Below, one piece after another: positions 26,801-34,551 of a stretch of DNA of 64,000 nucleotides; positions within the stretch are counted from its first letter, which is position 1, and every line of letters starts with the position of its first letter. The notes beneath the pieces are model-generated. The model was given only the letters and a program-made list of their open reading frames with translations, did no database searches and was not told the origin of the DNA. The translations under genes and the position numbers were made by a program. This DNA is from Paenibacillus sp. MZ04-78.2 (GTDB lineage Bacteria > Bacillota > Bacilli > Paenibacillales > NBRC-103111). The stretch lies in contig NZ_JANAVJ010000019.1 of NCBI RefSeq assembly GCF_024213375.1, positions 1 through 64,000 on the forward strand, written 5' to 3'.

Positions 26801-27674
26801 CCGGGTTATTTTCAGCGTATTCGGCAATAGCGTCCGTTCCACCAAGCGCCACCGTGAAGCTTCGCGTTCGCACCTTCGGATTCGTATCCGGATTTTCCTG
26901 CAACCAGCTTTTCTGCGTTAGGTCCTTCTTCGGCGATAGGTAGGTGCGGACAATACTGTACGTTTTCCCGTTATCCTCAATCGTCGCAGGAAACTCGTGG
27001 TTGATCGTCTCGCCGACTTTGTAGTCGCCCTTATGGAACGTGACCTCAGGCTGCTTGAGGATCGTTCCTCCCACGGTTTTCGCAACGACATCGACAGGAA
27101 AATTCGCGCTGCGATAGGGGACGTGAATCCCAAAGTAATCATCGAGATCATCCGGGTGCGCCCAAGGTTCAGCGTTCTTGATTCCTTCTAACGTGTAAAA
27201 TGGGCCTTTTCGCATGTTTCCATTGCCATCGACGGATACCATAATTGCGTACAAGTACAGGTCGTCGTTGTCCTTGATGTCTCCCATGCCTGCTTGCCAC
27301 ATGCCGTCCGTTACTAAATCTTCACTGACTTCATAGTAGGTCGTGACCGGCTCTCCGGGAATTGGGGGGTTCGGATTCTGCGCGACTTGACGCACCTGTT
27401 GATTGACAAAGGATGCGTGACTGCCGTTACGCGGATCACTGCACTGTTTGGATGATGTATTCGTGCAGAGTTGGTCACGACGCACCGTCCAACCTACCGT
27501 TCTGTAGCGGATGGACGAGGTTGCTGCTGTACTAGTGATTTCAAATTTGATCTTACCCTCATCTACCCGGACAGCCGGTGTCGCGGCATTCGTAAGAAAC
27601 GGAAAGCACGACAATAAAAAAGAGCATGCCAGCAGCATGCTCAACGTGATTCGTATGAATTTAGGTTTGCGCAT
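23841..27674 (-). CDS. Large secreted surface protein with MucBP-like repeats
   Basis: A 1277 aa exported protein. Residues 1-31 are a signal peptide ending TNA. Near residues 195-270 and 295-370 lie two related MucBP-like repeats (GGTILKQPEVTFHKGDYKVGE / GTKLKEVDKGVYETGEEANY, each ending EIVRTYI or SIVRTYL). The remaining length is beta-rich Ig-like sequence with a tyrosine- and serine-rich middle, reminiscent of DUF5704-type Firmicutes proteins. There is no LPXTG, transmembrane tail or SLH domain, so it may be held by partners such as the DUF916-like protein encoded nearby. Adhesion between mating cells is a plausible role. The ATG directly follows the stop of the frameshifted stalk gene. 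A terminator-like hairpin lies in the signal peptide codons. Confidence 0.75.
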   Translation of the reverse strand: MRKPKFIRITLSMLLACSFLLSCFPFLTNAATPAVRVDEGKIKFEITSTAATSSIRYRTVGWTVRRDQLCTNTSSKQCSDPRNGSHASFVNQQVRQVAQNPNPPIPGEPVTTYYEVSEDLVTDGMWQAGMGDIKDNDDLYLYAIMVSVDGNGNMRKGPFYTLEGIKNAEPWAHPDDLDDYFGIHVPYRSANFPVDVVAKTVGGTILKQPEVTFHKGDYKVGETINHEFPATIEDNGKTYSIVRTYLSPKKDLTQKSWLQENPDTNPKVRTRSFTVALGGTDAIAEYAENNPVKAIYQKEDGTKLKEVDKGVYETGEEANYTFDPQLTSGGQNFEIVRTYITNNKKPDEKLFIQEKGNAKLLERSILVGSGGSNFVGIYKIPSPITVTSRIDAPDHVDASVTSVDGNFVFEAKSPVPLKTYEITKIENATFVTPSDKSGSLSGLTASKSLPIKIPFTSGSSITVKITVVVKDANGNSGDSTSDHTVRKGDNDGGDTSLPGTSQQVEAMDATASAIIKADSRGAERFDVLKGIPTSESLYVNASAKAYLYRNTFTEVKGSKSYPITVSRTYTLSWTEYVPGPPDSEGHSTTVPVSRSDTQTVTQSYSVERKYSYWLADRLEVYGLQKATVANYALPSGSVTLQANGYSAPSVSATHDAAVLSHITDPVYRNVVLSGQTVYGGSSRPSVPSENWKSEAENAVGKIKVKNDTVVFNGQTIMDNRTVEETAPAPGTIPASPMIGQDVLYGSGFVIDATKTNKGSQPSAGTIYYTLVKGIGGGSNHSFPINGINPVTVHTPVVNLASVADDQAHNQKTVPTADRSALILDRPFTVTIPTSGPHRDITGYGNRDYAKYVRDKQVRFPFDVYKADHGTLIPKDTWTSIPVGQLTTTFYMPVWVDEGNYDVLFRTFAENSPVSFTSQSNANLDLTNHVATQVVAVEVIGRLFDFRITDIADYQWEKVFRTAAGSATPTGNSYWVGTKGIDGAARGNTAPYVLPIRPGNHPESGKKNVVVKTGYHFKFEVKTLGNMFSAGDGVKITPTFYFVDKQGKNRQQVDLYYHSGNKRFIRIGSTEDTEQRLVTLDTRLRNVSQQELTNTASSLWKLNGSSGTQTSYVQQVLKDAAQKRIYVGGYDGMLLPSQLRTFIGSMQVPSGIDTARANASVQRWFGEYSLPAAPYAVPAGMNLAEYGRTHRLDDNAPIFLRDGYIVVNFNIETIRNKDVGHPHLQYKNAPLDNQWQMEGFQRSFVDPYGGMFSLIDGDVVFYHADLSSYDDFGTGGTH
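27613..27642 (-). terminator. Terminator-like hairpin in signal peptide codons
   Basis: GAGCATGC and GCATGCTC form a perfect 8 bp stem (5 nt loop) followed leftward by TTTTTTATT. It covers codons about 11-20 of the 1277 aa surface protein, on the coding strand only. Confidence 0.6.
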
Positions 27675-28797
27675 CTAGTTCGAGTCCGCCTTTCTAATGA
27701 TATGATTGCGGAACAAGCTTGCATTCGGATCGACCTTCAACGTACTTCCCCAATCGCCGCCTACATTAGTGGATAGAGAAATATCGGCGTAGCCTTCGTA
27801 CCAAACACCTTTCTCAAACGTTTGTTTATTCAGGAACCACTCATCGTAAAGCAAGTCATTGCTTGCTTTGTACGAGACGAATTTAATCCTGAACTTGGAT
27901 CGCACAAAGTTGTTGCCAAACCCATCTTTATAAATCATGGATGGCTCGGGATCAAGATAGCCTTCCATCTGGATTTGGTTCTCTTTGACCCATTCTGCGT
28001 AGCGGCGAATATGTTTCAGTTCGGCATCAGAGTTTTGCATTTTGGTAGCAAAAACCGCCTGCGCCCAAACGTCATCAATCGTGTTGTAATTTACATTCAG
28101 CCAAAGCGCACCGAATGCTTTCAGTCTTCCCATCCAAATATCCACGTTCTTCTTGTTGAATTCCGGCTTCGTCGAGTAGAGGACGGATGAAACTTTGCTG
28201 TCTGTTGGATGCGAAAATGGATAGCCCATCTCGTACATTTCGTTCGGAACGTCCGCAAGAATGTATGGATAATCGCTCGAATTCTTCGGTAAGCCGGTCG
28301 TGCGAATCAAGCGCCCCCACTGGTCGGTCTGCGCCGCGCTATCTTCGCTGGTCTTGATAAACACGGTGTCTGTCGGATTGTCCCAATCCACCTTCGCACC
28401 CAACACCTCGCTGACGAAACGGAGCGGCACAAACGTTCGACCGCCGCTCAGGATGGCTTTCGTATCCAAAGTGACCGCTTTGCCATCTACCTGCACAACA
28501 TTTTGGTCAATCGTCAGAACGATAGATTGATCGATCTCTCGTAATCGGAACCGTCTGTGTTTTCGATTCCCAGCCGACTTTCGCTCCGAGCGATTCGGCG
28601 ACAAAGCGTACCGGGACGAGCGTTCGCCCGTTCTCATCAATAAACGCCTGCGCGTCGGGAAACCAGATTTTTTTGCCGTCCATGACGACGCTGACAAAGG
28701 TTGGCGGTTTACTGGCTGCGCTTGCCGTCAAACTGAATATACTTCCGAAAAGTGTCACAATGAGGAGGGATACTAACCTTCTTTTCAAATGCCTCAC
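27675..28797 (-). pseudogene. Stalk-domain secreted protein, frameshifted
   Basis: Two frames together form one protein. The first (28797 to 28507) has a signal peptide (cleavage after ASA) and a copper amine oxidase N-terminal-like stalk domain with RTLVPVRFVAESLGAKVGWE. The second frame (open to 27675) continues with REIDQSIVLTIDQ and a second stalk domain (RTFVPLRFVSEVLGAKVDWD), then about 220 residues of a soluble domain with DAVGAR-free, tyrosine-rich sequence. The switch falls around ACGAGAGATCG near 28530-28540; one more GA dinucleotide would restore the frame. So it is a recent mutation, a phase switch at a very short GA repeat, or a sequence error. Stalk domains are common wall-surface modules in Paenibacillus. 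Confidence 0.75.
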
Positions 28798-28913
28798 TCC
28801 CTAAAAAAAAGTGCGAAACTGGAAAAACTTGCTGTTGCCTACATCATAGTGCCGATTCTGTTGCCTGTCCACTGTCGGGCAGCCTGTCCTCTGCAGGAAC
28901 CAGGAGCCGCTCG

Positions 28914-29885
28914 TTACTCCGTGCGCGAAGCCCTTCTTCTTATAACAACAACGACGATGACAAGAATCAGCAGCAAGCCCCCGTAGACGCAGGCTGGGCG
29001 CAATCCAAATGATCCTTCATGAAGCGGAGAAACGTCCCCAGTAGCCTGAATCACGGTTCCTGATGTCATAGTCCGACCGTCCGTTACTTCAAAAGGGAAA
29101 TCCTTCTGTTCTGTGCGGTCACCCAGCGTTGTCTTTACTTCCGCCATGTAAGAACCGGGAGAAAGCGGCCTGTTTAGCTCCGCCATGTACTGTGCGACCG
29201 TGCCTGCATAAATGGAATCAACCGTTGATTTCCTTTCAAGCAAAAGCTCGCTGGCATCGTCCTGCCGTTTGAGCCACACCTCGATCTCCGGTTCGGACAA
29301 GCTATCGCCTTCATTGACCAGCAAAATCGTCAGGCTCGCTTTTCCGTTCTCCAGCGTATATGCGGCCGCGTGCGGGACAGCCTCAGGAGGCTTCGCTTCG
29401 TCCAACTTGTAGTTGAGGACGACCTGCAGCCCGATTTTACGCGCCGCCGATTCCCTCGTACTTTGATCGTAGACGCCGATGACGGACACGTACTGGCCCG
29501 GCTCCACACTTTCAGGTATCTGCATTTCCATTGTAAAGCTTTGCGTCTCGCCAGCCTTGAGGGTTATACTGCGATCAGGCGCCCTGTACCATGCAGCCGA
29601 ACCGGTATCGGGATCGCTCGGTAAAGTAAAATCCTTACCGCCGCCCAATGCGGGCATGGCATCGGCCGCATAGAGCAGCGCTGTTATTTCCTCATCAGTG
29701 GGATTCGTGACGTGAACCGTGTACTCGCGCTTATCGCCGGGTACGATATCCTCAACATAAGCGCTGAGCTCCGGATTGATCCGGTCGGAATCCCCACTGA
29801 TGACCAGTTGCTGCCCGTCCATAGGGTTTGTAAATCCGGAGGCTATCCAAAAAACGATTGCCGCCAGCAACAGTCGAATCCACAT
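28914..29885 (-). CDS. DUF916/WxL-interacting-like membrane protein
   Basis: A 323 aa exported protein. A signal peptide (residues 1-20) is followed by an Ig-like DUF916-type domain at about 30-150 (VEDIVPGDKREYTVHVTNPTDEE, GQYVSVIGVYDQ), a second beta domain at about 165-270, one transmembrane helix (GLLLILVIVVVVI) and a short Arg-rich cytosolic tail. WxL-interacting proteins of this type bind peptidoglycan and hold surface complexes at the wall. Its gene lies between the minor pilin-like genes and the stalk/surface protein genes, which makes it a candidate anchor for the 1277 aa protein. No WxL protein was found, so the DUF916 label is by general layout. Confidence 0.72.
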   Translation of the reverse strand: MWIRLLLAAIVFWIASGFTNPMDGQQLVISGDSDRINPELSAYVEDIVPGDKREYTVHVTNPTDEEITALLYAADAMPALGGGKDFTLPSDPDTGSAAWYRAPDRSITLKAGETQSFTMEMQIPESVEPGQYVSVIGVYDQSTRESAARKIGLQVVLNYKLDEAKPPEAVPHAAAYTLENGKASLTILLVNEGDSLSEPEIEVWLKRQDDASELLLERKSTVDSIYAGTVAQYMAELNRPLSPGSYMAEVKTTLGDRTEQKDFPFEVTDGRTMTSGTVIQATGDVSPLHEGSFGLRPACVYGGLLLILVIVVVVIRRRASRTE

Positions 29886-29954
29886 GATTGATGAACTCCT
29901 TTGCTACTATTCCGCTTGCCATCGCTCACATGAGCGAATAGGCATACATTCCTG

Positions 29955-30938
29955 CTAGAAGGCCGAGCCGAGCCAAGGGAGGGGCATATATCCCTTCCGC
30001 GCGGCTGCTTGCTCGCTGGCAAACGTTTCTTCGGCCGGATAGGTGTACCCGCAGGAACTGCGATAGTACACCTTCATACTGCCTTTCTTGGCCCCGATAA
30101 TCGTTGGACGTTTCACGATGCGGCTCCCGCCAAGCGCATAGCTGTTGTACACCTTCGCCCCCATCGGGATGCCTTGCACAAAAGCCAGAACACCCACATC
30201 ATCCACCGTATTGTGCCAGTCTTCATCGGAGATCAGAGGCAGGGTGAACGTGTAGGACAGACCATTTCGAGAGACCGTTTCGTTATATCGATTGATCCGA
30301 TAGGCCAGCTCGTCCTGGATCGCCCGGACAATCGTGCTTCGTCGTACCTGCTCGAAGAGCGCAGCATCCTGCAAAAGCGGAATCGTCGTTTGCTGCCGGA
30401 TGTCCTGCCGCAAGCCCTCATGCCAGCTTCGGCTGACCGCATCGTAGGCTAGCACCTGCTGGTCGAGCGTAAAGGATAAGCTGTTGCCCGCCGAATCGGC
30501 ATACGCATACGGCTTTTTCGTTCCCCAGGCTGATTTCATGACGGTTTTTCCGTCAGTCCCCGTCCATTCTTGCTCGGAATAGACGTAAAAGCCGTCGTAC
30601 CCGACGATCACGATAGCCGGAATGTAGCGATGCAGGACCCCCTGCGTCACCGGATCATCCGCAATGCCGAAGCCTGCGTCCAGCGTCCGGTAGAACGCCG
30701 CTAGTGCTTCTTCCTTGTTCAGCGCGACATGTTTGACCGAGGCATATTGCGCTTCCTGCTGCTGGCTAGCGTTAACGACGAGCAACCTCGCTGCGTCGTC
30801 CACCGCGGCATCCAGCGCAGCGTCGTACCTCATCTCCGTCAGCACCGTCCGTCGCAGGGTTTCTGTCTCATTCTGGTTGACTATCGCGAGGGGGAGAAAC
30901 AACAGCGCGCCGACGATTGCCCATTCAATCCATTTCAT
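29955..30938 (-). CDS. Membrane-anchored minor pilin-like protein
   Basis: A 327 aa protein with one N-terminal membrane helix (MKWIEWAIVGALLFLPLAIV) and a large extracellular domain. Glu is at position 5 counted from the start Met, the place of the conserved Glu of type IV pilins, but no normal leader and no Gly before it are seen. The helix is followed by a long amphipathic helix (EMRYDAALDAAVDDAARLL), as in TadE/TadG-type pseudopilins. The start at 30938 is preferred because GGGGTGG lies before it; the longer frame would start inside the upstream gene. It overlaps that gene by 14 bp. Confidence 0.65.
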   Translation of the reverse strand: MKWIEWAIVGALLFLPLAIVNQNETETLRRTVLTEMRYDAALDAAVDDAARLLVVNASQQQEAQYASVKHVALNKEEALAAFYRTLDAGFGIADDPVTQGVLHRYIPAIVIVGYDGFYVYSEQEWTGTDGKTVMKSAWGTKKPYAYADSAGNSLSFTLDQQVLAYDAVSRSWHEGLRQDIRQQTTIPLLQDAALFEQVRRSTIVRAIQDELAYRINRYNETVSRNGLSYTFTLPLISDEDWHNTVDDVGVLAFVQGIPMGAKVYNSYALGGSRIVKRPTIIGAKKGSMKVYYRSSCGYTYPAEETFASEQAAARKGYMPLPWLGSAF

Positions 30939-31473
30939 TGCGCACCACCCCGCCATACGGAATCACGATTTTTTCATTCGGGCTGATGGTATTATTCAGA
31001 AAATCGAAGAACAGCGTGCCTGCCGTCCGGTTCGTATTGCGCACAATCACCGAGAAGCTGTCACCCGCGCGCATCCGATAACGACGGCTTGGGTCATCCT
31101 TTGCTGCCCGATTGTCGGGGAACAGCACCGGCAGGATCTGCGCATTGAAAAACGCATCGTACTGTACCTCGTAGTTGCCCTTAAAGGTTATGGGCCGTGT
31201 CGGGTCGTCGTAAACCGGCACGTACTTCTTGCTGTCATGTTCCATCTGAATGTCAAAACTATTGCCGGTCGCCGCAAGCGCGGTCACAAAATCGTTGTAC
31301 ATCGTTGGCGTGATGCCGCCCTTGTCCCGAACCGCATCGACGAAGGCTGTCGTCGCGCGCAAGGCGACCAGTTCCGAAATATCGTCCTGCTGGTCAAAGG
31401 CGGAAGAGAGCGGGTAGAGATAGAGCAGCAGAACAGCGATCAGTACGGCGAAAATTTTGATCAAACTGTTCAT
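30925..31473 (-). CDS. Membrane-anchored pilus-cluster protein
   Basis: A 182 aa protein with an N-terminal membrane helix (LIKIFAVLIAVLLLYLYPL) and an extracellular domain of about 155 residues (DISELVALRATTAFVDAVRDKGGITPTMY and a beta-rich end). The single-helix plus outer domain is the layout of TadE-like minor pilins, and proteins of this kind occur with CpaF and CpaB in Firmicutes elements. No prepilin peptidase motif is evident. It overlaps the genes on both sides (4 bp and 14 bp), which argues for balanced expression of the minor subunits. Confidence 0.62.
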   Translation of the reverse strand: MNSLIKIFAVLIAVLLLYLYPLSSAFDQQDDISELVALRATTAFVDAVRDKGGITPTMYNDFVTALAATGNSFDIQMEHDSKKYVPVYDDPTRPITFKGNYEVQYDAFFNAQILPVLFPDNRAAKDDPSRRYRMRAGDSFSVIVRNTNRTAGTLFFDFLNNTISPNEKIVIPYGGVVRNEMD

Positions 31474-31862
31474 GGCAGGCTCCTTAGTGTCAGGCGCTGC
31501 AAGTGACCAGAAACGTCCCGTTCATAGGCGGGCTGATAACGCCCCTTCAGACGTATTCCTGCGGACGAAAGCTGCTCCCGTTCCAGCGGCGGCGCGAATC
31601 GAATGCCGTCTACCACCATTTCCGCATCTCCTTCATCTAGGCGAGCGATAGCTTGCAGCACTTCCGCACCGGATACCGAACCGTCGCCCGAGAGCGGTAC
31701 AGCGATTTGCTGCAAGTTACGATCCTGCGATTGGCCGGTTACATAGGCAAGCGAATTGAGTGAGGCACCGGTCTGAAACAAAATCAGACCGCTGCCTGCG
31801 GCCATGAGGAAAACGAGCAATGCTGCGCTCATCTCCAGCATCGTTCTTGGCGCATAGTTCAT
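31470..31862 (-). CDS. Short pilin-like protein
   Basis: A 130 aa protein with a short N-terminal segment (MNYAPRTMLEMSA), a membrane helix (ALLVFLMAAGSGLILF) and a soluble domain of about 90 residues. The segment SGAEVLQAIARL matches SGSQVVNALRKF in the neighbouring pilin-like protein, so the two share a fold. Glu lies just before the helix (TMLEM), similar to the Glu5 of type IV pilins. It starts 20 bp after a strong hairpin that follows the major pilin-like gene and overlaps the next gene by 4 bp. Confidence 0.62.
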   Translation of the reverse strand: MNYAPRTMLEMSAALLVFLMAAGSGLILFQTGASLNSLAYVTGQSQDRNLQQIAVPLSGDGSVSGAEVLQAIARLDEGDAEMVVDGIRFAPPLEREQLSSAGIRLKGRYQPAYERDVSGHLQRLTLRSLP

Positions 31863-31881
31863 GCGTTACACCTCCTTCATG

Positions 31882-31915
31882 ACGAAAGCGTCCAACCTGG
31901 GCCGGACGCTTTCGT
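31882..31915 (-). other. Stable hairpin after the pilin-like gene
   Basis: A perfect 12 bp stem (ACGAAAGCGTCC) with a 10 nt loop lies between the pilin-like stop and the next ribosome binding site. There is no T tract after it, so it is more likely an mRNA 3'-end stabiliser or processing signal than a terminator. Such structures often raise the level of the upstream transcript, fitting a major subunit. Confidence 0.6.
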
Positions 31916-31929
31916 AACCTCATCCGACC

Positions 31930-32409
31930 TTATTGCTGCCGGAAGACGATGCCGCGAATGACATTGCTGCTGTCCAGCACCAGCGTGCTGCGGAACTTGC
32001 CGCTTGGATTAACGTAGTTGATGTCCGCTTCGTCTACGGTCTGGCTAATCTGGCCGGGTGCGGCTCCGACGATTGCGCCGTAGGTGATGCTATCCAGAGG
32101 CACACCGGTATTGACAACCTTGCCGTACCACTGACCGGTCGGGTTTTTGCCGGTAACGATCTGGATGCCAAATTGGTCCTGATCGCGGAACTTGCGAAGC
32201 GCGTTGACAACCTGACTGCCCGAAAGCGTCGTATTGTCATACACCGTAAACGCCGTTTGTGAAAGCTCCGTCTGGATATTGCTGAAATTGCTTTGAGCCG
32301 CCTTGGTCGAATCCTGGGCGGAAATAAACAGCACGACAGCCAGTGTAATGAGTGCGATGGCAAGGAAGATTCCTGCTGCCATGACAAGTGCCTTCTGCGC
32401 ATTGGACAT
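31930..32409 (-). CDS. Major pilin-like protein candidate
   Basis: A 159 aa protein with the hydrophilic start MSNAQKALVM, a long N-terminal membrane helix (about 9-32) and a soluble domain with SGSQVVNALRKFRDQ and a beta-rich end. The lollipop layout matches type IV pilins, but the usual leader with Gly and Glu5 is not present and no prepilin peptidase is encoded nearby. ATG at 32409 is chosen over the TTG two codons earlier because GGAGAG is 8 nt from the ATG. Hairpins on both sides isolate it from its operon neighbours, which suggests it is made in larger amounts and is the main subunit. Confidence 0.62.
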   Translation of the reverse strand: MSNAQKALVMAAGIFLAIALITLAVVLFISAQDSTKAAQSNFSNIQTELSQTAFTVYDNTTLSGSQVVNALRKFRDQDQFGIQIVTGKNPTGQWYGKVVNTGVPLDSITYGAIVGAAPGQISQTVDEADINYVNPSGKFRSTLVLDSSNVIRGIVFRQQ

Positions 32410-32437
32410 GTACAATTCTCTCCTTTGATTAGGGGAT

Positions 32438-32473
32438 AAAAAAAACGCCTTCCCGCTGATGAAGGAAAGCGTC
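32438..32473 (-). terminator. Intrinsic terminator between tadBC and pilin
   Basis: ACGCTTTCC and GGAAGGCGT form a 9 bp stem (one G-U pair, 10 nt loop) followed leftward by a T8 tract. It lies 9 bp after the TadB/TadC stop, on the coding strand. Downstream pilin genes need read-through or a separate promoter. Confidence 0.7.
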
Positions 32474-32481
32474 TATATGGG

Positions 32482-34551
32482 TTACTGGATGCGTTGAAGC
32501 TGATCGTAGTACACGGTCATCTGATGTAGGCTGACGACGACAAGCGGAATGACCAAATACCCGAATATCAACGTCATCAAGGGGGCAAACCCGATCCAGC
32601 GTCCCCAGCCTGCCTTTTGTTCAATTAACTGTTCATACTCCTGCTTGCGCTGCTCCCGCGCAAACGCCTGCTCTGCTTCGAGATCGTCGAATGCCTGCCG
32701 GATCGTCAAATGCTGCGAAGCCATTTCCAGCTTTTCCACGATCCGAACAAAAGGTAGAAACGGTGCATCTTCTTTTAGCTGCGCAAGCGCCTGCTCCTCA
32801 CCCTGTTCAAAGTGAAGAAGGCAGGCTTGCAGTGGCTCCTTGAAGACCTGCGCGAACTGCTCCATCCATAACAGAAGCTGTTCAACCGACATCCGATCCA
32901 TCCCGGCGAGCATGGCAATCACGGCCTGCAACTGATCCACCTCGTGTTTCATCTCCATCTGCCGCATACGCCGCTGGAACAGCCGAATACCAACTGGCAG
33001 CGTGTACCCGCCCCATCCTGCGGCGAAAGCCAAAAACGCTTCCCACCACGCCAGAAAAGGCTTATTCAGCTTCTCCAGCTTGCCCAGGATGCGCCGCGCC
33101 GCCTCTCGAAGCTGATCCTCCTTGACCTGTGCAGCCGGGTCCTTGCGCAGCAGGCTGATGACGCTATTTTCGCTTCGCGGCCTCACCTCCTTTAATTGAT
33201 CGAGCATCCTGCGATCCAGCGCGGCGGCTTCCCGTGCCTTCGTTTCCTCCTCCGGGGACAACTGCCCGAAAAGTGTTCCCGGCTTCACAGGTGCATACAG
33301 CACCTGATGCCGCTCCGCTGCATGCAAGGACACGAATAAGCCCAGCACCACCAAAAAGGCTGCGAACCCGGCCACGATCCGCTGCACGTAAAACCATTCA
33401 AGACGTAAGGGAGAGGCTGTATCCTTGAGCAGCCGGGTTATCCGTTCCGCTTCTCGCGAGCCGGGAACCGGCCCCAGCCGGTGGGCCAGCCAGCGCATCC
33501 ACGGCCAGCCATAAACCCGTTGCTCCCATCTTTTTCGGCTGGTGGGCCTTGCGGTCGCATCCAGCTCCGACAGGTTGCGCAGCAGCACGTAGCATAGCCA
33601 CACGACGACAAGCAGACAGAGTTTGGCGGCCCAACCGAAAGCGCTGGCGTAGAACGTGTCCATTGCCGGAAAAAAGTGGCTGGCCCAGGCTTCAATCGGA
33701 CGGGTAAATAGCAGCGGTAGCAGCGCGATAACGGTCAGCCCCTGTAATAAGAAGCTGAGACGCTCGCGACGCAGCAATTCCAGATTCAGTTCAATGGACA
33801 GCTTTTCCAGTCCCTTGAGGTAGACCGAACCGCTTTCCGTTTGCTGATCGCCATGCTCCTTGATGAGATACGACAATCCCGCAAAGCCCTGCAAATAACG
33901 ATTCGGGGCATGCTCCACATATTGCGCCAGTTTATCTTCGGCGTCGCTGTCCGTCAGCATGTCGTACAGCTCTTGCCCGTGCAGCGCCATTTCATACGGC
34001 GCGCTGTCCGCCGATTCATAGACGGCTTCATCTACCATCCCGTGACGATGGTAATGATGTCTCACATCCCCAAGAAACAGACGAAGTTGTCGCAGCAGCC
34101 GCATTTCGAGCCGATAAACACCCATATCCGAGAGGATGCCGTGGCCGACCCAAAGACCAATGCCGAGCATCGCCAGCGTGTAAGGGTCGCGCACCGCCAA
34201 AACAAGCGGAATCGCGGCCAAAAACAGGACAAGCCACATCAAGAGCGCCGATTTCATCACCTCAAGCCGCAGCTTCCATTCGTCCCCGAGCCGCAGGATG
34301 ACCAATCGCCTGCGAAGGTGCAGCAAGTACATCCTTAAAACCGGCATCTGCTCACAAACGCTGTATAGCTGCTGCATGAAACTGTAAACCGCCTGCTTGC
34401 GAGGCGCTTGCCCCGGCTTACGCAGCGCTTCGTAGCGCCGGACTGCCGCCACCTCCGAATCACGCCGGGACAGCCACAGGAAGGCCGCGACAGCGGCAAG
34501 AAAGAGCACGGTTACGATGCCGAGCAGAGGGGAGAGCCATTCCCGAATCAT
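32482..34551 (-). CDS. Fused TadB/TadC-like membrane platform protein
   Basis: A 689 aa membrane protein that appears to join two type II secretion F domains. After an N-terminal anchor (about 8-28), the first GspF-like unit spans about 100-330 (helices near 105-150, cytosolic helix bundle, helices near 265-330). The second spans about 390-689 (anchor near 395, a helical stretch, helix near 515, the GspF-like bundle MKHEVDQLQAVIAMLAGMDRMSVEQLL and a last helix near 665). TadB and TadC form the inner membrane platform of Tad pili and are normally separate proteins. The start overlaps the cpaF stop by 4 bp. Confidence 0.72.
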   Translation of the reverse strand: MIREWLSPLLGIVTVLFLAAVAAFLWLSRRDSEVAAVRRYEALRKPGQAPRKQAVYSFMQQLYSVCEQMPVLRMYLLHLRRRLVILRLGDEWKLRLEVMKSALLMWLVLFLAAIPLVLAVRDPYTLAMLGIGLWVGHGILSDMGVYRLEMRLLRQLRLFLGDVRHHYHRHGMVDEAVYESADSAPYEMALHGQELYDMLTDSDAEDKLAQYVEHAPNRYLQGFAGLSYLIKEHGDQQTESGSVYLKGLEKLSIELNLELLRRERLSFLLQGLTVIALLPLLFTRPIEAWASHFFPAMDTFYASAFGWAAKLCLLVVVWLCYVLLRNLSELDATARPTSRKRWEQRVYGWPWMRWLAHRLGPVPGSREAERITRLLKDTASPLRLEWFYVQRIVAGFAAFLVVLGLFVSLHAAERHQVLYAPVKPGTLFGQLSPEEETKAREAAALDRRMLDQLKEVRPRSENSVISLLRKDPAAQVKEDQLREAARRILGKLEKLNKPFLAWWEAFLAFAAGWGGYTLPVGIRLFQRRMRQMEMKHEVDQLQAVIAMLAGMDRMSVEQLLLWMEQFAQVFKEPLQACLLHFEQGEEQALAQLKEDAPFLPFVRIVEKLEMASQHLTIRQAFDDLEAEQAFAREQRKQEYEQLIEQKAGWGRWIGFAPLMTLIFGYLVIPLVVVSLHQMTVYYDQLQRIQ

